A stretch of 6,856 nucleotides of DNA from Gammaproteobacteria bacterium (GTDB taxonomy: Bacteria > Pseudomonadota > Gammaproteobacteria > Nitrococcales > Nitrococcaceae). Of the stretch, positions 1-5,028 are shown piece by piece. Numbering within the stretch: the stretch's first letter is position 1; every line of letters starts with the position of its first letter. The translations under genes and the position numbers were made by a program. The stretch covers positions 1-6,856 of the forward strand of contig JAGXLT010000051.1 in assembly GCA_018334525.1 (NCBI GenBank), in the 5' to 3' direction. A model generated the notes under the pieces. It was not told the origin of the DNA. It did no database searches and saw nothing but the letters and a program-made list of their open reading frames with translations.

Positions 1-360
1 TCCGGCCGGATCGCGCAACACCGATGCCCGCAGTGGATTGGCAGAGTCTGAATAAGCCTTTGCCACGCCGGCGTTAATCATTTCCTCAAGCCCCATGTCA
101 GCATCCCACTGAACATCCATTCCCACCTCAACAAACACCGTCACAATGCCCGTGTCCTGACAGATTGGCCGACGACCCTCAGCACACAGGCGACTATTCA
201 CCAAAATCTGCGCCATCGCGTCTTTGGCTGCGGGGCTTTCTTCGCGCGCCCATGCCTCGTGCATCGCATTTAGAAAATCTTTGGGGTGATAGCAGGAAAT
301 AAATTGCAGCGCATCGGCTACGCTTTGAATTACATCATCTTGTCGGATTGTGGTGGTCAT
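1..360 (-). CDS. Class I fumarate hydratase (4Fe-4S), N-terminal 120 residues, runs off the left edge
   Basis: The minus-strand frame opening with ATG at 360-358 stays open to base 1 and gives 120 residues. They match the start of the iron-sulfur, single-polypeptide class I fumarases (E. coli FumA/FumB type, about 500-550 residues), which interconvert fumarate and malate in the cytoplasmic TCA cycle. Recognisable blocks are QDDVIQSVADALQFIS near the N-terminus, then CAEGRRPICQDTGIV at about residues 59-73 and NPLRASVL near the edge. Cys67 in the CQDTG motif corresponds to the first of the three cluster-binding cysteines of the family. The other two would lie outside the window. A GGGAG ribosome-binding site (370-374, minus strand) is 9 nt before the ATG. 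The frame is intact. I leave the symbol blank because fumA, fumB and plain fum are used inconsistently for this type. Family assignment is firm; the full gene cannot be judged from here. Confidence 0.93.
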   Translation of the reverse strand, partial: MTTTIRQDDVIQSVADALQFISCYHPKDFLNAMHEAWAREESPAAKDAMAQILVNSRLCAEGRRPICQDTGIVTVFVEVGMDVQWDADMGLEEMINAGVAKAYSDSANPLRASVLRDPAG

Positions 361-369
361 TATTACAGG

Positions 370-402
370 CTCCCGTCTTTTTAACCGTCTCCTGATATTA
401 TA
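370..402 (-). promoter_or_regulatory. Probable promoter and RBS of the fumarase gene
   Basis: A perfect TATAAT hexamer lies on the minus strand at 402-397. It would start transcription near 390, giving a leader of about 30 nt that contains the GGGAG ribosome-binding site (374-370) before the ATG at 360. I see no good -35 hexamer at 16-18 bp. The likely position falls inside the rhdA coding sequence around 419-426, where the match is poor, so an activator may be needed. The placement is consistent, but this rests on one hexamer. Confidence 0.45.
396..401 (+). promoter_or_regulatory. Candidate -10 box for rhdA, overlapping the opposite -10
   Basis: TATTAT (one mismatch to TATAAT) ends 6 nt before the rhdA ATG at 408. 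A start site at the usual distance of about 7 nt would fall on or next to that ATG, which implies a leaderless or almost leaderless mRNA. No purine-rich ribosome-binding site is seen before the ATG, which fits. The same bases carry the minus-strand TATAAT of the fumarase gene. No -35 was recognised. Confidence 0.3.
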
Positions 403-407
403 CGGCT

Positions 408-1241
408 ATGAGGACACAAAAACTGCCGTTATTAGTCACACCGCAAGCGGTGCATGCCACACAGGATGACCCTGCGATCATTCGGGTTTATGTCGGGCCG
501 CTGGAAACCTACGCCTCAGCCCACCTGCCTGGAGCCACGCAGGTTGAGTATGCTGCGCTATTACGGGAAGGCCCACCCGGGGGGCTGCTGCCCAACATGG
601 AGCAGCTGGCAGACGTATTGGGTCAGGCGGGTATTACCCCCGCGCATCATGTCGTTGCGTATGACGACAGTGGCAATGGCCGGGCGGCCCGCCTGATCTG
701 GACTCTGGATTGTTTGGGGCATACTGCCCATTCATTACTTAACGGTGGATTGCCGGCCTGGCTTGATGATAGTTTGCCCGTGGTTTCGGGCATTGCCTCT
801 GCTAACACCGCGCCGCCTTACCCGGCAGAAATTAAAAACCCGCAGCTATTGAGCGATATTGAGACACTTGTTCAGCATCTGGATGACGATCAGCTGCAGG
901 TACTTGATGCCCGCACGCCGGCCGAACATGCCGGCCTGGATGTGCGCGCGGCTCGTGGTGGCCATATTCCCGGTGCCATTAACCTGGATTGGACGATGCT
1001 CTGGGATCAGGACAATGCGTGCCGACTCAAACCGCTTCCTGAATTACAGCAGTTACACGAGGAACGCGGGATTGATCCGGCCAAAAAGGTCGTTGTTCAC
1101 TGCCAGACGCATCATCGCTCGGCCCTGAGCTATGTGGTACTTAAGGCGCTGGGCTACCCTGAGGTGAGTGCTTATGCCGGTTCGTGGGCGGAATGGGGCA
1201 ACCACCCCACCGCACCTATTGCTTCGGCTGAGCAGCCGTAG
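408..1241 (+). CDS. rhdA: Thiosulfate sulfurtransferase (rhodanese), RhdA-like, tandem domain
   Basis: This is a 277-residue protein with two rhodanese domains. The inactive N-terminal domain covers roughly residues 8-125 and the catalytic domain roughly 145-270. The active-site loop is C232-QTHHR-S238 after VVVH. It matches the CQTHHRS loop of Azotobacter vinelandii RhdA (catalytic Cys230, about 271 residues) and differs from the CRKGVT loop of mammalian rhodanese and the CGSGVT loop of mercaptopyruvate sulfurtransferases. The family forms a persulfide on this cysteine and passes sulfane sulfur from thiosulfate to cyanide or other thiophiles; its physiological acceptor is not settled. [15 protein letters not shown] (84-98) and LDART...[11 protein letters not shown] (166-195) are standard rhodanese motifs. 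No signal peptide is seen, so it is cytoplasmic. No Shine-Dalgarno precedes ATG 408, but the domain begins immediately, so the start is reasonable. The 3' end overlaps convergent orn by 26 bp. Confidence 0.93.
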   Translation: MRTQKLPLLVTPQAVHATQDDPAIIRVYVGPLETYASAHLPGATQVEYAALLREGPPGGLLPNMEQLADVLGQAGITPAHHVVAYDDSGNGRAARLIWTLDCLGHTAHSLLNGGLPAWLDDSLPVVSGIASANTAPPYPAEIKNPQLLSDIETLVQHLDDDQLQVLDARTPAEHAGLDVRAARGGHIPGAINLDWTMLWDQDNACRLKPLPELQQLHEERGIDPAKKVVVHCQTHHRSALSYVVLKALGYPEVSAYAGSWAEWGNHPTAPIASAEQP

Positions 1242-1779
1242 TCAGAAATTTCATACGATAATGACGCAGCTCAGCAATCGAATCCTGAATATCATCCAGA
1301 GCCAGATGTGATGAGCGCTTGGCAAAGCCTGATGCGATTGACGGTGCCCATCGCTGAGCCAGCTCCTTGAGCGTGCTGACGTCGATATGCCGATAGTGAA
1401 AATAGCGCAACAACTCCGGCATGCAGCGGTGCAAAAACCGTCGATCCTGGCAGATACTGTTGCCGCACATCGGCGATACGCCAGCCGGCACCCATTCAGA
1501 CAGAAATGCCAGCGTGGCCTGCTCGGCCTGCGCCTCGGTCACCAGACTTTCTCTCACCCGCTCAATCAGACCCGATTGACCGTGCTGCGTCTGATTCCAG
1601 GCATCCATACCTGCCAAAACAGCCTCAGGCTGGTTAATCGCCAGGACCGGGCCCGTTGCCAGCACATTAAGCTCACTATCAGTCACGATCGTGGCAATTT
1701 CGATAATACGGTCCTGATCAACATCAAGCCCGGTCATCTCAAGATCTATCCAGATCAGATTATTGCTAGAAACACTCAT
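1216..1779 (-). CDS. orn: Oligoribonuclease, DEDDh 3'-5' exonuclease
   Basis: Orn degrades the 2-5 nt RNA fragments left by other RNases, and pGpG in bacteria that use cyclic di-GMP; it is cytoplasmic and usually dimeric. From the start chosen here the protein is 187 residues, close to E. coli Orn (181). The five DEDDh residues are present: Asp12 and Glu14 in [11 protein letters not shown], Asp112 in [12 protein letters not shown], His158 and Asp163 in HLALDDI. This numbering equals that of E. coli Orn, which is why ATG 1779 is preferred. The frame can also open at ATG 1785 or TTG 1797, adding two or six residues. [12 protein letters not shown] is a family signature. No clear ribosome-binding site precedes any of these starts. 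It is divergent from rsgA, as in many Gammaproteobacteria, and its last 26 bp overlap the end of rhdA. Confidence 0.96.
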   Translation of the reverse strand: MSVSSNNLIWIDLEMTGLDVDQDRIIEIATIVTDSELNVLATGPVLAINQPEAVLAGMDAWNQTQHGQSGLIERVRESLVTEAQAEQATLAFLSEWVPAGVSPMCGNSICQDRRFLHRCMPELLRYFHYRHIDVSTLKELAQRWAPSIASGFAKRSSHLALDDIQDSIAELRHYRMKFLTTAAQPKQ

Positions 1780-1787
1780 AGCCATGG

Positions 1788-1796
1788 AGTGTATCA
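1788..1796 (-). promoter_or_regulatory. Candidate extended -10 element for orn
   Basis: Read on the minus strand, 1796-1788 is TGATACACT, an extended -10 pattern (TGn followed by TACACT, two mismatches to TATAAT). A start about 7 nt downstream would be near 1781, just before the ATG at 1779, and would exclude the alternative ATG at 1785. No -35 match is present at 16-18 bp, where the DNA is already rsgA coding sequence. Weak evidence, resting on position and one motif. Confidence 0.28.
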
Positions 1797-1802
1797 AATC
1801 TC

Positions 1803-2687
1803 ATGACACATCGAGTGGGACGGGTTGTGATGAGTAGCGGTAATCACTGCGTGATTGACGCCGGTGAGCCCGCATTAATTCCGGCCAAGCTTGCCCGTCA
1901 TTTAAAACCCCGCCCCGTGGCAGGCGATCAGGTCAATTGGCTGCGTCACGGCCCCGGGGCTTTTGTGGAGTCTGTTGTGCCACGGCGAAATGTGATTGAA
2001 CGTGGCGATTTTCGGGGCAATCCCAGAGCCCTTGCCGCCAATATCGAATATTTGGTGATCGTGCTGGCCCCCTTGCCCGCTCCCGATACGCTGCTGCTTG
2101 ATCGTTTCTTGGTGTTGGCCAGCGCCGCGGCGATTACACCGCTGATTTGGATTAATAAAACAGATATCGATGATGCCAAGAATCCGCTGACAACCGGTGT
2201 GCTATCCAGGCGATACACAGAGCTTGGCATCCCATGGCAAACCGGCAGCAGCCTGCTGAGCAAAGGAATCGACACACTAGAAGCCACCTTAGGCACCGGC
2301 ACCGCAATTTTGGTGGGCCAGTCGGGCGTTGGTAAATCATCGCTGACGCAAAAATTAGTGCCGGATCTGGCGCTGCGCATTGGCGCTGTTTCTGAGGCAT
2401 CAGGCCAGGGCCGACATACCACCACCGAAACCACGCTGTTTAACACCCCTAACGGGGGTGCGCTCATTGACTCACCCGGTGTTCGAACCCTGCGGTTAGC
2501 CCATTTAACGCCAACACAGATCACTAGCGGATTTCCCGAAATTGCCGATCGTATCGGCCATTGCCGCTTTCGTGACTGCCGTCACCTGAGCGAACCTGAC
2601 TGCGCTATCCAAAAGGCAGTGCAAGCGGGTGAAATTGCGCATGAAAGGCTGAATAACTGGCGCCGATTAGTCGATGACGCGGGCTAA
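1803..2687 (+). CDS. rsgA: Ribosome small-subunit maturation GTPase RsgA (YjeQ), compact form
   Basis: RsgA checks late maturation of the 30S subunit and is stimulated by the ribosome to hydrolyse GTP. The 294-residue protein shows the circularly permuted GTPase order. An OB-fold region lies at about residues 4-65. Then come G4 N118-K-T-D121, G1 GQSGVGKS at 172-179, switch region GRHTTT at 203-208, and G3 DSPG at 223-226. The zinc knuckle has Cys254, Cys259, His261 and Cys267 in the family spacing C-x4-C-x-H-x5-C. E. coli RsgA has about 350 residues; the missing length is mostly the N-terminal tail before the OB fold, so this is a compact form and not a broken gene. ATG 1803 is chosen because the OB-fold strand GRVVMSSG follows at once. 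A GGAG at 1786-1789 is 13 nt upstream, longer than ideal. It is divergent from orn and upstream of the proX promoter, with no terminator seen after its TAA. Confidence 0.95.
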   Translation: MTHRVGRVVMSSGNHCVIDAGEPALIPAKLARHLKPRPVAGDQVNWLRHGPGAFVESVVPRRNVIERGDFRGNPRALAANIEYLVIVLAPLPAPDTLLLDRFLVLASAAAITPLIWINKTDIDDAKNPLTTGVLSRRYTELGIPWQTGSSLLSKGIDTLEATLGTGTAILVGQSGVGKSSLTQKLVPDLALRIGAVSEASGQGRHTTTETTLFNTPNGGALIDSPGVRTLRLAHLTPTQITSGFPEIADRIGHCRFRDCRHLSEPDCAIQKAVQAGEIAHERLNNWRRLVDDAG

Positions 2688-2727
2688 AACTGTCGTTTAA
2701 AGGACAAGCGATGACGGTCTGGGGGAT

Positions 2728-2756
2728 TTGGCAGATCAGAAAAGTTGATCTATAGT
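2728..2756 (+). promoter_or_regulatory. Strong sigma-70 promoter for the proX-proW-proV operon
   Basis: The -35 is TTGGCA (2728-2733, one mismatch to TTGACA), followed by a 17-bp spacer and the -10 TATAGT (2751-2756, one mismatch to TATAAT). This is the best promoter match in the window. Transcription should begin near 2763, leaving about 190 nt of leader before the proX start at 2952. It lies in the gap after rsgA, so the transporter need not depend on rsgA read-through. Confidence 0.72.
2733..2751. promoter_or_regulatory. Candidate operator: perfect 6-bp inverted repeat inside the promoter spacer
   Basis: AGATCA (2733-2738) and TGATCT (2746-2751) form a perfect inverted repeat around 7 bp. 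The left arm touches the last base of the -35 and the right arm shares the first base of the -10. A dimeric regulator bound here would cover the promoter and block RNA polymerase. The 19-bp size suits MarR- or TetR-type repressors, which control osmolyte genes in several marine bacteria. Which protein binds, if any, cannot be read from the sequence. Confidence 0.42.
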
Positions 2757-2778
2757 ACCAAGGAAGTTGAACACGGAG

Positions 2779-2798
2779 GCCTCGAAGATAACCGAGGC
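2779..2798 (+). promoter_or_regulatory. Leader hairpin overlapping a GGAGG sequence
   Basis: GCCTCG (2779-2784) and CGAGGC (2793-2798) form a perfect GC-rich 6-bp stem with an 8-nt loop, beginning about 16 nt after the predicted transcript start. No U-tract follows, so it is not a terminator. The stem takes in the last G of GGAGG at 2775-2779. It may stabilise the 5' end of the mRNA. Confidence 0.35.
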
Positions 2799-2854
2799 GA
2801 TTAAACAGTCCATTGATTCTGATCAAGACATTACGGGTTCTAACTTATTCGTTG

Positions 2855-2880
2855 CTGCAAAACTTGCAGGCTCTCTGCAA
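2855..2880. repeat. Three alternating half-sites CTGCAA / TTGCAG / CTGCAA
   Basis: CTGCAA (2855-2860), TTGCAG (2864-2869) and CTGCAA (2875-2880) alternate in orientation. The first two form a perfect palindrome with a 3-bp centre; the last two form one with a 5-bp centre. Start-to-start steps are 9 and 11 bp, close to one helical turn. It could be a cooperative protein site on DNA, or two mutually exclusive RNA hairpins in the proX leader. No known regulator is claimed. Confidence 0.35.
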
Positions 2881-2951
2881 ATTCAGACCTGCGGCAGCAC
2901 CATCCTCCGAGATCAATTTGAAGTCTTCTTGTTAAAAGGAACGGAGAGAAT

Positions 2952-3917
2952 ATGATGAAGCGATCCTTATACGCTGTTGCCCTATCGGGCGCTCTTTTAC
3001 CCATGGCTGCCAACGCGGATTGCGGTGAAGTCTCAATTGCTGAGATGAACTGGACCTCTGGCGGCATCATTACCGGCGTTACTGCCTTTTTGCTTGAGCA
3101 GGGTTACGGCTGCGATGTGACCGTTATCCCATCGGCAACCACCACTGCTATCACCTCATTGGCCGAAAACAATGAGCCGGACGTTGTGCCTGAATTGTGG
3201 GTTAACTCCGCGCCTGTGTACTTCCGTCTGGAAGAGGAAGGACGGGTTGTTAAAGCCTCTGATTCTTTCTCTGACGGTGGCACCGAGCACTGGCTTGTGC
3301 CGGATTATATGGTTGAAGAACATCCCGAGCTGGCAACGATCGAAGGCATTTTAGCCAACCCGGATCTGGTCGGTGGTCGGTTTAATAACTGCCCGGATGG
3401 CTGGGGCTGCCGAATCGTGAACGATTCGCTGGTTCAAGCACTCGACCTGGAAGGCAACGGCATCGAAGTGTTTAACCACGGTTCAGGCGAGACAATGCCT
3501 GCTGCCATGGCTTCTGCTTACGAGGCCAAAGAGCCTTACTTCGGTTACTACTGGGGCCCAACGGCGCCACTCGGTAAGTACGGCTTCGTTGATGTAGACC
3601 TTGGTCCGTACGACGAAGCAGTGCATAACTGCAACCAAGACACTGAGTGCACGGACGTAGGTGTTTCCTCGTTCCCTGCCGCCTCGGTGTTTAACGTGGT
3701 TACTGCTGACTTTGCCGAGCGCGAGCCAGAGGCTTTTGAGGTTGTGCAAAACATCAGCTTTCCGAACGCACAGATGAGCGAATTACTCGCATGGCATGGC
3801 GATAACGAAGCCAGCGTTGATGAGGCCGTTGTGCACTTCCTGCAGAACAACCAGGATCAGTGGATGAACTGGATCAGCGCAGACGCACAAGCCAACCTTG
3901 AAGGGCTCTTTAATTAA
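2952..3917 (+). CDS. proX: Glycine betaine/proline-type ABC transporter, periplasmic substrate-binding protein
   Basis: The 321-residue protein has a Sec signal peptide (KR at 3-4, hydrophobic core about 5-19, likely cleavage after ANA at residue 22) and a mature OpuAC/ProX-type binding domain. Family blocks seen are IAEMNW (29-34), ELWVN (81-85), FNNCPDGWGCR (144-154) and YFGYYWGPTAPLGKY (196-210). Trp34, Trp83 and Trp201 are candidates for the aromatic cage that holds the quaternary ammonium group. Six cysteines (24, 54, 147, 153, 227, 233) could form three disulfides; the two x5-spaced pairs suggest small loops. By hand count the mature part has about 49 Asp+Glu against 8 Lys+Arg, a salt-adapted composition. 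Cys24 does not follow a lipobox, so a free periplasmic protein is likely. GGAG (2943-2946) serves ATG 2952 (5 nt) or ATG 2955 (8 nt). It delivers betaine, or possibly choline or proline betaine, to ProW/ProV; the exact ligand is not certain. Confidence 0.88.
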   Translation: MMKRSLYAVALSGALLPMAANADCGEVSIAEMNWTSGGIITGVTAFLLEQGYGCDVTVIPSATTTAITSLAENNEPDVVPELWVNSAPVYFRLEEEGRVVKASDSFSDGGTEHWLVPDYMVEEHPELATIEGILANPDLVGGRFNNCPDGWGCRIVNDSLVQALDLEGNGIEVFNHGSGETMPAAMASAYEAKEPYFGYYWGPTAPLGKYGFVDVDLGPYDEAVHNCNQDTECTDVGVSSFPAASVFNVVTADFAEREPEAFEVVQNISFPNAQMSELLAWHGDNEASVDEAVVHFLQNNQDQWMNWISADAQANLEGLFN

Positions 3918-3930
3918 TCATTAAAGAGAT

Positions 3931-3968
3931 AGGCGGGCGTTCGATTTACTCGGCGCCCGCTTTTTTTT
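3931..3968 (+). terminator. Rho-independent terminator between proX and proW
   Basis: GCGGGCG (3933-3939) pairs perfectly with CGCCCGC (3954-3960). CGA (3942-3944) and TCG (3950-3952) can extend the stem inside the loop. Eight T residues (3961-3968) follow directly. It starts 14 nt after the proX stop and ends just before the proW ribosome-binding site. As no separate promoter for proW is evident, it most likely stops a fraction of transcripts so that binding protein exceeds permease and ATPase. Confidence 0.88.
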
Positions 3969-3987
3969 AATCTAAGGATAACGGGCT

Positions 3988-5013
3988 ATGGCGACTTACG
4001 ATTTTATTTTTGATGGCCTCGGCCTCAGAGAGTGGTGCGGGGAAGAAACAAAAACAACCATGAGCATGAGCGATCTGTTGGCGCAACGAAAAGGCGCGGC
4101 AGAATCCTCAATTTGGGAGCTCCCCTTTCCTTCATTAGACAACTTGAATGACGCCTGCCCGGCGATCATGCAAACAAGAAATTTGACCAGTGGGCTCGAA
4201 CAGGGCTTTCTGGGTATTAGAGATTCGTTAAGAGTGGTGATTGACCCCATTACACAACCACTCAGCTGGTTCTTAAGCGGGGCACTGGAACTTTTCCAAA
4301 CGGTTCCCTGGTTTATTATGATCCCACTGATGCTTGCCGTTGTTTTCCTGGCCTCTAAGTCCTGGAAACTTGTGGCGCTCGTGGCATCATTTATTCTGTT
4401 TTTGGCCTTTATTGACCACTACGACTACTCGATGCAGACATTGGCTATTATTTTTGTCTGCTCGGTCCTATGCGTTTTATTAGGGGTACCCATTGGCATT
4501 GCCATGTCGAGGAGTAATGCGCTACAGCGCGGCATCATCCCCGTATTGGACATGCTGCAGACCCTGCCCCCGTTTGTGTATCTGATACCGCTGATATTTT
4601 TATTTTCGGTTACCGAACCCAAACTTTACGGCATTGCCATTATTCTTTATGCGATCGTACCGGTGGTTCGTCTAACCGATCTGGGCATTCGCTTAGTCGA
4701 TAAGGATGTGATTGAGGCCGCCGATGCATTCGGCATGACCGATCGGCAAAAGCTTTATAAAGTTCAGATTCCGCTTGCTCTGCCCAACATCATGGCCGGT
4801 GTAAACCAGACCATTATGATGAGCCTGGCGATGGTGGTTATTGCCTCGCTGGTCTCTGCCCCGGGACTGGGCGTACTGGTCCTGCGTGGCATTCGTAACC
4901 TAGAGTTAGGCGTTGGCTTAGTCGCCGGCTTGGGTATCGTTCTGCTGGCAATTATTCTTGATCGTGTGACCAAGGCGGCGCTTGCCCGGGTCAACACATC
5001 GCAGCAGCAGTAG
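3988..5013 (+). CDS. proW: Glycine betaine/proline-type ABC transporter permease
   Basis: This is the inner-membrane channel subunit, 341 residues against about 354 in E. coli ProW. As in that family, a long N-terminal tail (about residues 1-100, with WELPFPSLDNLNDACP at 43-58) precedes the membrane domain. Hydrophobic segments lie near 106-122, 127-142, 149-172, 184-208, 213-228, 272-292 and 306-325. The EAA motif, which docks on the ATPase, is E243-A-A-D-A-F-G249 followed by I261-P-L and P266, matching EAA---G---------I-LP of MetI-type permeases. AAGGA (3974-3978) is 9 nt before ATG 3988; in-frame ATGs at residues 25 and 27 would cut into the conserved tail. It follows the proX terminator and is 15 nt upstream of proV, so ProW and ProV should be made from one transcript and work as a complex with ProX. 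Confidence 0.92.
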   Translation: MATYDFIFDGLGLREWCGEETKTTMSMSDLLAQRKGAAESSIWELPFPSLDNLNDACPAIMQTRNLTSGLEQGFLGIRDSLRVVIDPITQPLSWFLSGALELFQTVPWFIMIPLMLAVVFLASKSWKLVALVASFILFLAFIDHYDYSMQTLAIIFVCSVLCVLLGVPIGIAMSRSNALQRGIIPVLDMLQTLPPFVYLIPLIFLFSVTEPKLYGIAIILYAIVPVVRLTDLGIRLVDKDVIEAADAFGMTDRQKLYKVQIPLALPNIMAGVNQTIMMSLAMVVIASLVSAPGLGVLVLRGIRNLELGVGLVAGLGIVLLAIILDRVTKAALARVNTSQQQ

Positions 5014-5028
5014 GGGCTAGCAAGTATC

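Larger units (their letters stand above)
2757..2951 (+). other. proX 5' leader, about 190 nt, with structure and a small open frame
   Basis: This is the stretch between the -10 box and the proX start. It contains a GGAGG (2775-2779), a hairpin (2779-2798), the CTGCAA/TTGCAG half-site cluster (2855-2880) and the proX ribosome-binding site GGAG (2943-2946). One frame is open from a TTG at 2767 to a TGA at 2953-2955 (62 codons) and overlaps the proX ATG by ATGA. No ATG or GTG sits at a good distance from the GGAGG, so translation of this frame is doubtful. I recognise no known riboswitch. The length and structure leave room for post-transcriptional control. Confidence 0.5.

Noticed and set aside
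1387..1806. A 139-codon plus-strand frame antisense to orn
   Set aside because: Orn has all DEDDh residues on the other strand. The antisense translation resembles no family I know.
2444..2460. CACCCC/GGGGTG hairpin within rsgA
   Set aside because: Perfect 6-bp stem with a 5-nt loop, but no U-tract and it lies between conserved GTPase motifs; most likely a codon-level coincidence.
1946..2524. A 192-codon open frame on the minus strand inside rsgA
   Set aside because: It lies opposite the complete, motif-bearing rsgA and has no recognisable domain. It reflects base composition of the coding strand.
2688..2727. Possible terminator after rsgA (TGTC...GACA)
   Set aside because: Only a 4-bp stem and no T-tract, too weak to call.
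2929..2956. TTGTTA-16 bp-TATGAT resembling a promoter at the proX start
   Set aside because: Its -10 covers the proX ATGs, so transcription would start inside the gene, whose signal peptide begins right there. The promoter at 2728-2756 is placed properly.
3009..3026. Possible lipoprotein signal in ProX because of Cys24 near the cleavage site
   Set aside because: The residues before Cys24 are ANAD, not a lipobox (L-A/S-G/A-C). The ANA end fits signal peptidase I cleavage one residue earlier.
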